A DNA stretch of 64,000 nt from an uncultured Lachnospiraceae bacterium (GTDB taxonomy: Bacteria; Bacillota; Clostridia; Lachnospirales; Lachnospiraceae), in contig CAJUFE010000001.1 in assembly GCA_910585635.1 (NCBI GenBank), positions 1-64,000 on the forward strand, in the 5' to 3' direction. Numbering within the stretch: position 1 is the stretch's first letter; the number at the start of each line of letters is the position of its first letter. Below are positions 8,616 to 16,773 of the stretch, piece by piece. The notes under the pieces were generated by a model. It was not told the origin of the DNA. It searched no databases and saw only the letters and a list, made by a program, of their open reading frames with translations. The position numbers and the translations under genes were made by a program.

Positions 8616-8725
8616 GAGGGGAGATGAGCGTCCAGGGCATCTGGCTGGATGCGAGAAAAGGCGAGCGTTCAGATCATCTGGATGGATAGGAGAGAAGATG
8701 AGTGTCCAGGGTGTCTGAACGGTCA
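8576..8725 (+). repeat. degenerate tandem copies of the lacI 3' end
   Basis: The terminal codons GAGCGTCCAGGGCGGCTGGA recur after the stop as GAGCGTCCAGGGCATCTGG, GAGCGTTCAGATCATCTGG and GAGTGTCCAGGGTGTCTGA. The GAAAAGGCGAGCG and GGATAGGAG phrases are also repeated. Unit length is about 33-55 bp and irregular. Confidence 0.75.
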
Positions 8726-8786
8726 CGGGAGAAGAGGATAGACAGGCACAACGTGCAGCGCGCGCGTTGTGCAGTTCTTTGATCGA

Positions 8787-8804
8787 TGTGGGAGCGGTAC
8801 CACA
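8787..8804. promoter_or_regulatory. putative LacI-family operator 3, transporter operon
   Basis: TGTGGGAG-CG-GTACCACA: six of eight positions in each arm are symmetric around a central CG. It lies about 190 bp before the binding-protein gene. It is partly cre-like, so CcpA is also possible. Confidence 0.55.
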
Positions 8805-8996
8805 CATTTTTTTACATATTTGTCATGAAAATGGGACGCGGGATGATACACGGTCCGTGTTCTGAAAAAGATCATCCGAGGGAGGATATGGCTGCGAAGG
8901 CGATCTGGACAGCCGCAGAGGCCCTCTGGAGATAAAAAGAAACTATCTTATAGCGATGCAAAAGATCCGAGCGATCGAAAAAAGGAAGGAGAAAAA

Positions 8997-10067
8997 ATGA
9001 GGAAACGGGTATGGGCATTAGCGATGGCAGCAGTGATGGCGGCAGGTCTAGCAGCTTGTGGAGGGGACAGCGCAGGGACGACTACGGCGGCCCCGCAGGC
9101 GGATGTGGGGACAGGAGCGCCCCAGGGAGGGCAGGCCGAGGGGGGCCAGACAGAGGCGGCAGGCGGCGCCAGCAAGGTGACGGTGATCATCAAGGCCACA
9201 GACTCCTCTTACTGGCAGACCGTATTATTAGGGGCCCAGGCAGCGGCAGACGCCAGCAATGGCCAGATCACGGTCACCACAGCCGGACCGGCGTCGGAGA
9301 CAGACATCGACGAGCAGGTGACCATCCTGGAGAACGCGGTGGCAGCAGGGCCTGACGGGATCGTGATCGCGTCGATCAGCTCGGAGGCTACGGTCCCGGC
9401 AGTGGAGGACGCGGTGAGCGCGGGGATCCCGGTAGTGACCGTGGATAATAAGCTGGCTACGGATCAATATACCCAGCATCTGGCCACAGACCATTACGCG
9501 GCCGCGGCTACGGCGGCAGAGGACATGGTCCAGCAGTGGAAGGCCGCGGGCATCGATCCGGCAGGGAAGAAGGCGGCGGTGATCAGCGCGGATTCCGGTT
9601 CAGCCGTGAACCAGGCCCGCTGTGAAGGCTTTGCGGATAAGCTCCAGGAGCTGGTCCCGGATATCCAGCTGATCCAGACCCAGTACTGCGACAATGATAT
9701 CGCCAAGGCACAGGATGCGGTGGATAACCTGATCCTGGCCAATGAGGACCTGGTGGGCATATTCGGTGACAATAACCATATGGGCGACGGCATCGCCAAT
9801 TCGATCGCCCAGAACGATAAAGCGGGCAGCATCATGGCCTATGCATTTGATTCCGATGACACAGAGATCGCGGCGATCAAGAACGGCTCTCTTACCGGCA
9901 TCGTGGTGCAGGATCCCTTCGGGATGGGCTATGACGGCGTCCTGGCGGCCGTAGCGGCGGCAAAGGGCGAGAGCGTAGAGCACGATATCGTGGCGGCCAC
10001 CACGCTGGTGACCAAGGCGAACCTGGAAGAGGCGGACGTGCAGAAGCTGCTGTATCCGGGAAAATAA
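8997..10067 (+). CDS. sugar-type ABC transporter substrate-binding lipoprotein
   Basis: 356 residues. A signal sequence ends in a lipobox (GLAACG, Cys about residue 21), followed by an alanine/glycine/threonine linker and a Peripla_BP_4 domain (VTVIIKATDSSYWQTVLLGA, GIVIASISSEATVPAVEDA, GIPVVTVDNKLAT). The family binds pentoses, hexoses, autoinducer-like sugars or similar small molecules and delivers them to an RbsA/RbsC-type transporter. The GGAAGGAG site supports the start. It is the first gene of a binding protein-ATPase-permease operon. The substrate cannot be read from sequence; the neighbouring aldo/keto reductase suggests a carbohydrate. Confidence 0.9.
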   Translation: MRKRVWALAMAAVMAAGLAACGGDSAGTTTAAPQADVGTGAPQGGQAEGGQTEAAGGASKVTVIIKATDSSYWQTVLLGAQAAADASNGQITVTTAGPASETDIDEQVTILENAVAAGPDGIVIASISSEATVPAVEDAVSAGIPVVTVDNKLATDQYTQHLATDHYAAAATAAEDMVQQWKAAGIDPAGKKAAVISADSGSAVNQARCEGFADKLQELVPDIQLIQTQYCDNDIAKAQDAVDNLILANEDLVGIFGDNNHMGDGIANSIAQNDKAGSIMAYAFDSDDTEIAAIKNGSLTGIVVQDPFGMGYDGVLAAVAAAKGESVEHDIVAATTLVTKANLEEADVQKLLYPGK

Positions 10068-10166
10068 GATGAGGCCAAAACATGAATGAGCAGGCCCGGT
10101 CCCAGCCGGAGCAGCTCCATGGGATGGACTGCCGGCCCGGGGCCGGGGACAGACGGAGGGTGGGAT

Positions 10167-11678
10167 ATGCAAGAACAGAAGAAACCCGTAGTAGCCATGA
10201 AAGGCATCGTGAAGGAATTTCCCGGCGTCCGCGCCCTTTCCGGTGTAGACTTAGAGCTCCTGCCGGGAGAGGTCCATGCCCTGGTGGGGGAAAATGGAGC
10301 CGGGAAATCCACGCTCATCAAGATTTTGATGGGGGTATACACGAAGACGGCCGGGGAGGTCTACGTAAACGGGGAAAAGCAGGACGTGCGGTCACCGCTG
10401 CATGCGCAGTCCATCGGGCTGGGAGCGGTCTATCAGGATGTGAACCTGGCTCAGCATCTTTCGGTGGCGGAGAATTTTTTTATGGGCCAGCTCCCCAGGA
10501 CCCGCATGGGGACTGTGGACTATAAGCGGATGTACCAGGAGACCAGAGAGACGTTAGACTCCATCGAGGTCCATGTGGATCCGAAGGCCTTGGTCAAAAC
10601 CTTGTCCGTGGCCCAGCAGGAGATGGTGGCGATCGGGAAGATCATGCATCAGAAAGCCAGGGCGGTGGTATTTGATGAGCCTACGGCGCTCCTGACAGCA
10701 GACGAGACAGAACAGCTCTTTAGGATCATCGATAAGCTTAAAGGGGACGGGGTGGGGATCTTCTATATCTCCCACAGGATGGAGGAGATCTTCCGCATCT
10801 GTGACCGGGCCACGATCTTAAAGGATGGGAGCTATGTGGGCACAGTCCGGATCCAGGACATCGATGAGGACCGCCTGATCGCCATGATGGTAGGGCGGAA
10901 TGTGGAGGATATGTACCATATCCAGCACGGACAGCCGGGAGAGGTGGTATTAAAGGCAGAGCATATCTCCCGTGGAAAGGCTTTCCAGGATGTGAGCTTT
11001 GAGGTACGCCGCGGGGAGATCTTCGGGATGTTCGGTCTGGTGGGATCCGGGAGGACGGAGATCGTGCGGGCGATCTTCGGAGCCGATGTGAAGGATTCCG
11101 GAAAGGTCACATTTATGGGAAAAGCGGCCGACCATACGAGACCGGAACAGGGGATCCGGGCCGGGATCGCGCTGCTCCCCGAGGACAGGAGGGCCCAGGG
11201 GCTGGCGCTGGGGATGTCGGTGGCGGATAATACCAATATGGTGGCCATCGATAAGATCTCCCGGTGGGGCGTGATCGACCGGAAAAAGGGTGTCCAGGTG
11301 GCGGAGAGCTATGCGAAAAAGCTGCGGACCAAGACCCCTACCGTGTTCCAGAAGGTGAAGAACCTGTCCGGAGGGAACCAGCAGAAGGTGGTCATCTCCA
11401 AATGGCTGGCCCAGGACAGCGAGCTGTTCATCTTTGACGAGCCTACAGTGGGCGTGGATGTAGGGGCGAAGCTGGAGATCTACAAGGTTTTTGAGGAGCT
11501 GATCAAGGAAGGGAAGACGATCATCATCATCTCCTCCTACCTGCCGGAGGTGATGGGCTTGGCGGACAGGATGCTGGTCATGTATGAGGGGCATCCCATG
11601 GGGATCATCGAAAGAGATGGGTTTACGGATGATAACATTATGCGTTATGCGTCCGGGAAAAGTGGAAAGGAGTCATAG
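10167..11678 (+). CDS. sugar ABC transporter ATP-binding protein (RbsA/MglA type)
   Basis: 503 residues with two fused nucleotide-binding domains, as in RbsA/MglA/XylG. Domain 1 has GENGAGKST (Walker A) and AVVFDEPTALL (Walker B). Its signature is degenerate (LSVAQQEMV). Domain 2 has a degenerate P-loop (GLVGSGRTE) but a proper LSGGNQQK signature and FIFDEPTVGVD. The asymmetry is normal for this family. The ATG at 10167 follows GGAGGG; the longer frame from 10086 adds an arginine/glycine-rich stretch not seen in homologues. It should work with the downstream permease and upstream lipoprotein at the cytoplasmic face. Confidence 0.92.
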   Translation: MQEQKKPVVAMKGIVKEFPGVRALSGVDLELLPGEVHALVGENGAGKSTLIKILMGVYTKTAGEVYVNGEKQDVRSPLHAQSIGLGAVYQDVNLAQHLSVAENFFMGQLPRTRMGTVDYKRMYQETRETLDSIEVHVDPKALVKTLSVAQQEMVAIGKIMHQKARAVVFDEPTALLTADETEQLFRIIDKLKGDGVGIFYISHRMEEIFRICDRATILKDGSYVGTVRIQDIDEDRLIAMMVGRNVEDMYHIQHGQPGEVVLKAEHISRGKAFQDVSFEVRRGEIFGMFGLVGSGRTEIVRAIFGADVKDSGKVTFMGKAADHTRPEQGIRAGIALLPEDRRAQGLALGMSVADNTNMVAIDKISRWGVIDRKKGVQVAESYAKKLRTKTPTVFQKVKNLSGGNQQKVVISKWLAQDSELFIFDEPTVGVDVGAKLEIYKVFEELIKEGKTIIIISSYLPEVMGLADRMLVMYEGHPMGIIERDGFTDDNIMRYASGKSGKES

Positions 11679-11681
11679 GGC

Positions 11682-12647
11682 ATGATGAATGAGCAGAAGA
11701 CAGAGAAAAAAGGGAAGGATCTGCTGCTGGTCCGTTTTCAGACGGAGATCCTTCTGGTCGCGATCTTAGCCGTATTGTTCTTGTTCTTCGGGATAAAATC
11801 TCCGGTGTTCTTAAAGCTGGATACATTGATGAAGCTGTTAAAACAGGCGTCGATCTACGGGATCATCGCGATCGGGATGACCTTCGTCATCACCTCATCG
11901 GGGATCGACCTTTCCGTGGGCTCCGTGGTGGGACTATCCGGGATCGTGGTGTCCATGTGTATGGTGCGCGGGGTGCCGGTCCTGGTATCCGTCCTGCTGG
12001 CCCTGGGCGCCAGCATCCTGGTAGGGGTGTTTAACGGGGCGTTGATCCACGACGCGAAGGTGCCGCCCTTTATCGCCACCATGGCTTCCATGACGATCGT
12101 GCGGAACGTGATCCTTTTGATCACCGGGGCCAAGACGATCTCGGATCTCCCCCAGAGCTTTACCGCCTTTGCTTCCGGGAGCTTCCTGGGGATCCCCAAT
12201 ATGTTCTTAGCCTGGCTGGCGATCATCCTTTTAGGGATCTTCATCACCGGGCGGACCGTGTTCGGCAGGAATATCTACGCTTACGGCAGCAATAAAGAAT
12301 CGGCCAGGCTGAGCGGCATCAATGTCCGCAAGACCGTCTACGGCGTATACATCTTCTCGGCGCTGGTCTGCGCGATCGCCGGGATCTTGATGGCCGCCCG
12401 TCTGGGGAACGGCGTCCCCACCTCGGGCGACGGCTATGAGCTGGACGCGATCGCAGCCTCTGTGGTGGGCGGCGCCAGCTTAGACGGCGGGGAAGGCTCA
12501 GTGTTCGGCACGGTCCTGGGCGCTATGATCATGGCCACCCTGCGCCAGGGGGGGACGCTTTTGGGGATCAATTCGTTCATCATGGAGATCATCATCGGAT
12601 CCTTGATCGCGATCGCCGTGGTGATCGATAAGATGAGGAAGCGCTGA
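11682..12647 (+). CDS. sugar ABC transporter permease (RbsC type)
   Basis: 321 residues, about eight to ten hydrophobic segments, BPD_transp_2 family. The family signature is visible as ITSSGIDLSVGSVVGLSGI near residue 66 and YELDAIAASVVGGASLDGGE near 247. The family forms the transmembrane channel with an RbsA-type ATPase. The start lies three bases after the ATPase stop, consistent with translational coupling. The last codons (GATAAGATGAGGAAGCGC) are echoed several times after the stop codon. No accessory permease is present, so the channel is probably a homodimer. Confidence 0.92.
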   Translation: MMNEQKTEKKGKDLLLVRFQTEILLVAILAVLFLFFGIKSPVFLKLDTLMKLLKQASIYGIIAIGMTFVITSSGIDLSVGSVVGLSGIVVSMCMVRGVPVLVSVLLALGASILVGVFNGALIHDAKVPPFIATMASMTIVRNVILLITGAKTISDLPQSFTAFASGSFLGIPNMFLAWLAIILLGIFITGRTVFGRNIYAYGSNKESARLSGINVRKTVYGVYIFSALVCAIAGILMAARLGNGVPTSGDGYELDAIAASVVGGASLDGGEGSVFGTVLGAMIMATLRQGGTLLGINSFIMEIIIGSLIAIAVVIDKMRKR

Positions 12648-12760
12648 TGACAAGATGCGGAGCGTGCTGATGATAAGATGCGGAAACGTTGATGACAGGA
12701 TGCGGGAGCACTGATGACAGGACGTGGGCGTATTGATGATGAGATGAGAGGCTCAGGTGA
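12630..12760 (+). repeat. degenerate tandem copies of the permease 3' end
   Basis: The phrase CTGATGACAAGATGCGGAGC recurs beyond the stop as CTGATGATAAGATGCGGAA, TTGATGACAGGATGCGGGA and CTGATGACAGGACGTGGG, with a period of about 23-26 bp. The source appears to be the last codons GATAAGATGAGGAAGCGCTGA. Confidence 0.75.
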
Positions 12761-12810
12761 TGATACGGGATCGTAAGATCGAACGAGCTAGATAGGATGG
12801 AGGAAAAAAG

Positions 12811-13794
12811 ATGATCTATAAAAAGGTAGAAAAGATCGAGGAAAAGATATCGGCGATCGGGATCGGCTGCTGGAATTTCGGCGGGGACTGGGACTGTACA
12901 GATGATAAAAAGTCAGAAGAGATCATCTGCGCGGCCGTGGATATGGGGATCAATTTCTTTGATGTGGCTCCGGTGTATGGCTGGGGACATTCGGAGAGGG
13001 TGCTGGGGAAGGCGTTAAAGGACAGCGGCCTGCGGGATAAGGTGCTGATCGCCTCCAAGGGCGGGCTCCTCTGGAACGACAAGCATGAGACCACCAACAA
13101 CCTTTCTAAGGAAAGCCTTTTAAAGGAGATCGACGACACGCTCACCAGGCTGCAGACGGACCATGTGGATATCTACCAGATGCATTGGCCAGATCCCAAT
13201 GTGCCTTTAGAGGAGACTGCCCAGGCGCTGGAGATCATGAAAAAAGCCGGGAAGATCCGCTACGTAGGCCTCAGCAATTTCGCCCAGGCCGATGTGGAAA
13301 AGATGATGACCTACATCGATGTCCATTGCCAGCAGAGCCTTTATAACATGCTGGAGCGCAACGCGGACAGCTACCACGAGATCCCCCTGGACTATAAGAC
13401 GGAAAAAGAGGTCCTTCCCTTTGTGGAGGCCCATGGACAGGCATTCCTGCCCTACAGCCCCTTGTTCCAGGGCTTGCTGGCCGGGAAGTTCCATTCCGGA
13501 TCGAATTTCTCAAAGGAGGATATCCGTAATGCGAACCCCAAGCTGGTGGGGCCGGCCTTCGAGCGGTATCTTGACGGCGCTGAGCAGATCAAAGCCATCG
13601 CCAGAGAATACGGGAGGCCGATGAATGAAGTGGCCTTGAACTGGCTGCGCCAGAAACCGGCGGTCACCTCCATCATCGGCGGCGCCTCCTCCGTAGAGCA
13701 GCTGGAGCAGAACATCCACTGTACCACCTGGGATATCGATCAGGAGATGATGGGAAAGATCGACCGGGTGCTGGAGGCTTTTGAGGAGATCTGA
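12811..13794 (+). CDS. aldo/keto reductase
   Basis: 327 residues, TIM-barrel NAD(P)H-dependent oxidoreductase. The catalytic tetrad is visible: Asp and Tyr in FFDVAPVYGWG (about residues 50-60), Lys in LIASKGG, and His in YQMHWPDP. The C-terminal cofactor motif is VTSIIGGASSVEQLEQNI. The family reduces sugar aldehydes, ketones or dehydro-sugars. It lies 163 bp after the sugar permease in the same direction, separated by the 3'-end repeat. It is probably co-regulated and may act on the imported sugar. The substrate is unknown. Confidence 0.9.
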   Translation: MIYKKVEKIEEKISAIGIGCWNFGGDWDCTDDKKSEEIICAAVDMGINFFDVAPVYGWGHSERVLGKALKDSGLRDKVLIASKGGLLWNDKHETTNNLSKESLLKEIDDTLTRLQTDHVDIYQMHWPDPNVPLEETAQALEIMKKAGKIRYVGLSNFAQADVEKMMTYIDVHCQQSLYNMLERNADSYHEIPLDYKTEKEVLPFVEAHGQAFLPYSPLFQGLLAGKFHSGSNFSKEDIRNANPKLVGPAFERYLDGAEQIKAIAREYGRPMNEVALNWLRQKPAVTSIIGGASSVEQLEQNIHCTTWDIDQEMMGKIDRVLEAFEEI

Positions 13795-13836
13795 TCTCGC
13801 GGCGGTCTCTCTGGCCAGCCGATGAAAAAATAACGC

Positions 13837-13865
13837 TTGCCATTTCCCCCGCCATAGTGTATGCT
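13837..13865 (+). promoter_or_regulatory. rubrerythrin promoter
   Basis: TTGCCA and TATGCT are separated by 17 bp, about 50 bases before the start codon. Confidence 0.65.
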
Positions 13866-13914
13866 CACAGTACAAGGTCACATCATGCAGACCATACAGA
13901 TGGAGGAGGAAAAC

Positions 13915-14451
13915 ATGTCCAAGTACGCAGGAACACAGACCGAGAAGAACCTGGAGGCCGCTTTTGCCGGGGAATCCCAGGCCAGGAACAAGTACACCTA
14001 TTTTGCATCGAAGGCGAAGAAGGAAGGCTACGAGCAGATCGCCGCGCTGTTCTTAAAGACGGCGGATAATGAGAAAGAGCACGCCAAGATGTGGTTCAAG
14101 GAGCTGGAGGGCATCGGCGATACGGCGGCGAACTTAAAGGCGGCTGCCGAGGGAGAGAACTACGAGTGGACCGACATGTATGAAGGCTTTGCCAAGACAG
14201 CGGAGGAAGAGGGCTTTGCCGAGCTGGCAGAGAAGTTCCGCCTGGTGGCGGCGATCGAGAAGCATCACGAGGAGCGTTACCGCGCTCTCTTAAAGAATGT
14301 GGAGGCCGCAGAAGTATTTGCGAAGAGCCAGGTCAAGGTCTGGGAGTGCCGGAACTGCGGCCATATCGTGGTAGGTACGAACGCACCGGAGATCTGCCCC
14401 ACCTGCGCCCATCCCCAGAGCTATTTTGAGGTCCACGCCGAGAATTATTGA
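13915..14451 (+). CDS. rubrerythrin
   Basis: 178 residues. The N-terminal ferritin-like four-helix domain carries di-iron ligands in FAGESQARNKY and DNEKEHAKMW, then AEEEGF and AAIEKHHEERY. The C-terminal rubredoxin-like domain has CRNCGH and CPTCAHP (residues about 144-165). Rubrerythrin reduces hydrogen peroxide in the cytoplasm of anaerobes. The ATG at 13915 follows AGGAGGA; longer in-frame starts at 13861 and 13885 lack a site and lie close to the promoter. Monocistronic, with its own promoter and two downstream hairpins. Confidence 0.95.
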   Translation: MSKYAGTQTEKNLEAAFAGESQARNKYTYFASKAKKEGYEQIAALFLKTADNEKEHAKMWFKELEGIGDTAANLKAAAEGENYEWTDMYEGFAKTAEEEGFAELAEKFRLVAAIEKHHEERYRALLKNVEAAEVFAKSQVKVWECRNCGHIVVGTNAPEICPTCAHPQSYFEVHAENY

Positions 14452-14500
14452 CCGGCTGACCGGCCGGGGCGGTGATGACCTTGCCGGGACAGCCTGTGAG

Positions 14501-14570
14501 AAGGGATGCTGCAAAAGGACTCTAGATCCGAAAGATCTTGGGCCTGGCGCGGCATCCCTTCGTTATTTCC
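14501..14570 (+). terminator. hairpin after rubrerythrin
   Basis: AAGGGATGC and GCATCCCTT pair around a 52-base loop that contains a smaller AGATC hairpin. There is no strong T-run, so its function as a terminator is uncertain. Confidence 0.4.
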
Positions 14571-14622
14571 TGAGCGATGGGCCAGGTGCCGTGCGTACAG
14601 CAAGGTCTTTGATCATGGGCAA

Positions 14623-14665
14623 AAAACCGGCCGGGGCGATCTTGAAGGATACCCCGGCCGGTTTT
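14623..14665. terminator. bidirectional Rho-independent terminator
   Basis: AAAACCGGCCGGGG and CCCCGGCCGGTTTT form a perfect 14-bp stem with A and T tails on both sides. It sits between rubrerythrin and the convergent DUF885 gene and can serve both. Confidence 0.9.
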
Positions 14666-14698
14666 AACATACCAGAATATAGGATTTTTTGCGTCTTT

Positions 14699-16660
14699 TT
14701 ACCGCTTCTGCTCCCGGACCTGATCCTCCAGCCGGTCCCGGATCACCGGGAAGGGCGCGGGACCGATATCTAATAAGAACCGATGGAACTCTATCGGCTG
14801 GAAACGGTCCCCCAAAGCCTTCTGGACCCGTTCGCGCATATCGGAAAATTCCAGATAGCCGGCGTGATATTCCAGGTAATTCGCCGGATTATCGATCATG
14901 GCCTCATACAGGGCGGTGGAGGTCACCATGTCGGGATCATTGTAATAGTCCGTGATGAAGTCATGGATCTCTGGCACCTTCCAGCCTTTGTCATTGACCA
15001 TGATGTCGATGTAGGCGTGGATCCCTAAGTTGATGGAGGAGTCCAGGGCCAAAAGCTGGGCCATGGCCGGGCTCATATCCGGATCTAAGCGGTAGGCATC
15101 ATACTCCACATAGGTGGCCCAGCCCTCTGTGTACGCGCCGAAGGAAAGGGCATGCCGGATGGGCGCGGGATCCTTGCTCACAAAATAGGAGGACTGATAG
15201 AGATGGCCCGGATACCCCTCATGGGCTAAGGTGGTAAAGAGCTGGTCCTTCACGGCATGGCTGCCCTGGTTGATGTAGATCGGGTTGACAGCGGCATGGT
15301 CTATGGGCGGCGTCAGATAGAAGGCCGGGCTCAAGACCTCCTCAAGGGCCTCCGGCACATAGTGGAGGGAGTAGTCCATGCAGATCGGCTCCGGATAGTC
15401 GGTCCGGATCGCCTCCTGGAGATAGGGAAGGATCTCCTCCGGGTCCGTGAGGGCGAAGGACGTATCCGCCAGCTGATCCACCAGCTCCGGCTGGGCCCGC
15501 AGGAGCCGGACGATCTCCTGATGGTCCTCCTTAAGCCGCTTTTCAATGCTCTTTTGCAGGGTGTCCACACTCTTGCAGGAGGTGGCGGTGGAAGAGTAGA
15601 CCAGGTATCGGTAGTACTCCCTTCCCTCCGGATAGCCGCACAGACCGCCTTCCACCCTGCCGGTCCCTTTAAGCGCTTCCAATCCCTGGACCAGCTGCTC
15701 ATAAGCCGGGACAAAAGCCGTGGAGATCAGCTCGGCGTGGCGCGCGGTATAGGCCGCCTTCTGCTGGTCGGTAAGACCCTCCAGACTGTCCAGCCGCTCG
15801 GCAAAGGTGCCGGCCAGCACGCAGCTCTCGCCGTCGGCCAGATAGGGCCGGCAGGAATCCAGTACCCGGTCGATCGCCTCGTCCGTCATCATCAGCCCCA
15901 GATCGGCCTTCTCCCGCTCAAAGTCTAAGATCTGGCCATAATATGCCTGGAGGCCGGACAGGAGGGAAAAATAATCCTCGATGTCCTCTTCCGTATAGAA
16001 GGCATACTCGGCCAGCAGGATCGGCAGCTGGGCCTGGGTCCCGATCGTGGGCGCAAGAGGCTGGGCATAGGCCTCCAGCCCCGCGGCAGAGACCTCCGTC
16101 TCCAGGCAATGCCGCAGGATATCATAGTCCAGCTGGCTGTCCGGATCTAAGCGGCTACGCTTGATCTGCTCCAGCCGGTCTAAGGCCTCCTGGTAAGTGG
16201 CCGTATCCTCCTTAAGGGCCGCCAGGGACACCTCCCCGTAAGGCTCCTCTGGCTTTGAGAGCCCCATCCCCTCTGGGTCCGTCACCGTAAAATGCAGGTT
16301 GATCAAGGAAGAGGTGACCGCATCCTTAAAGATCTCATCGGCCAATGCATCGAACTGCTCCTGGTCCGCAGTCCTCTTTTTCTTCCCTTTCCCTGTGGGG
16401 TCCTTGCCGCTCTCGGCATCATCTCCCCCGCTCCCGCTGTCCCCATCGGTCCCCTGATCGCCATCTCCCTCATCCCCGCGTTCTGCCGTCTCCCCGCCAG
16501 GTCTCCCCCGGGTGACGGATCCGCCGATCTTCTCCGCGATCTGCCCGGCGATATCATAGGGCAGGCCAGCCCGGCCGCAGCCCGAAAAAAGGACTCCTGC
16601 CGACAGCACAGCCAGCAGAAGCCAAGTCACTGTTATCTTTCCTTTACCGCGTATCCTCAT
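14699..16660 (-). CDS. DUF885 family lipoprotein (putative metallopeptidase-like)
   Basis: 653 residues. The signal sequence ends in a lipobox (GVLFSGCG), followed by a charged low-complexity linker rich in Gly/Asp/Ser (residues about 60-110) and then the DUF885 domain. The conserved TLAHEGYPGHLYQ near residue 490 and AYTEGWATYVEY near 535 resemble a zinc-peptidase helix pair (HE plus a distant Glu), but the enzymatic role of DUF885 is not firmly established. The ATG at 16660 follows GGAGGG; the track's longer start at 16717 has no signal sequence in register. It probably acts on the outer face of the membrane on peptides. Convergent with rubrerythrin. Confidence 0.85.
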   Translation of the reverse strand: MRIRGKGKITVTWLLLAVLSAGVLFSGCGRAGLPYDIAGQIAEKIGGSVTRGRPGGETAERGDEGDGDQGTDGDSGSGGDDAESGKDPTGKGKKKRTADQEQFDALADEIFKDAVTSSLINLHFTVTDPEGMGLSKPEEPYGEVSLAALKEDTATYQEALDRLEQIKRSRLDPDSQLDYDILRHCLETEVSAAGLEAYAQPLAPTIGTQAQLPILLAEYAFYTEEDIEDYFSLLSGLQAYYGQILDFEREKADLGLMMTDEAIDRVLDSCRPYLADGESCVLAGTFAERLDSLEGLTDQQKAAYTARHAELISTAFVPAYEQLVQGLEALKGTGRVEGGLCGYPEGREYYRYLVYSSTATSCKSVDTLQKSIEKRLKEDHQEIVRLLRAQPELVDQLADTSFALTDPEEILPYLQEAIRTDYPEPICMDYSLHYVPEALEEVLSPAFYLTPPIDHAAVNPIYINQGSHAVKDQLFTTLAHEGYPGHLYQSSYFVSKDPAPIRHALSFGAYTEGWATYVEYDAYRLDPDMSPAMAQLLALDSSINLGIHAYIDIMVNDKGWKVPEIHDFITDYYNDPDMVTSTALYEAMIDNPANYLEYHAGYLEFSDMRERVQKALGDRFQPIEFHRFLLDIGPAPFPVIRDRLEDQVREQKR

Positions 16661-16696
16661 AAAGCTCCCTCCGAAACATACTCCTGACGATCCCAT

Positions 16697-16727
16697 TGAT
16701 CTTTGATCATTGATCATTGATCATTGA
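16697..16727. repeat. short ATTGATC tandem repeat
   Basis: TGATCTT is followed by three TGATCAT units and TGATTAT just upstream of the DUF885 gene. The 7-bp period could be a slippage tract. Confidence 0.7.
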
Positions 16728-16773
16728 TTATACAGCATATTCCGGAGGAAGGCAAGTTAGACGGGAAAAGCAA

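Noticed and set aside
8811..8849. Promoter for the ABC transporter operon
   Set aside because: TTTACA or TTGTCA can be paired with weak -10 candidates only; none was good enough to list.
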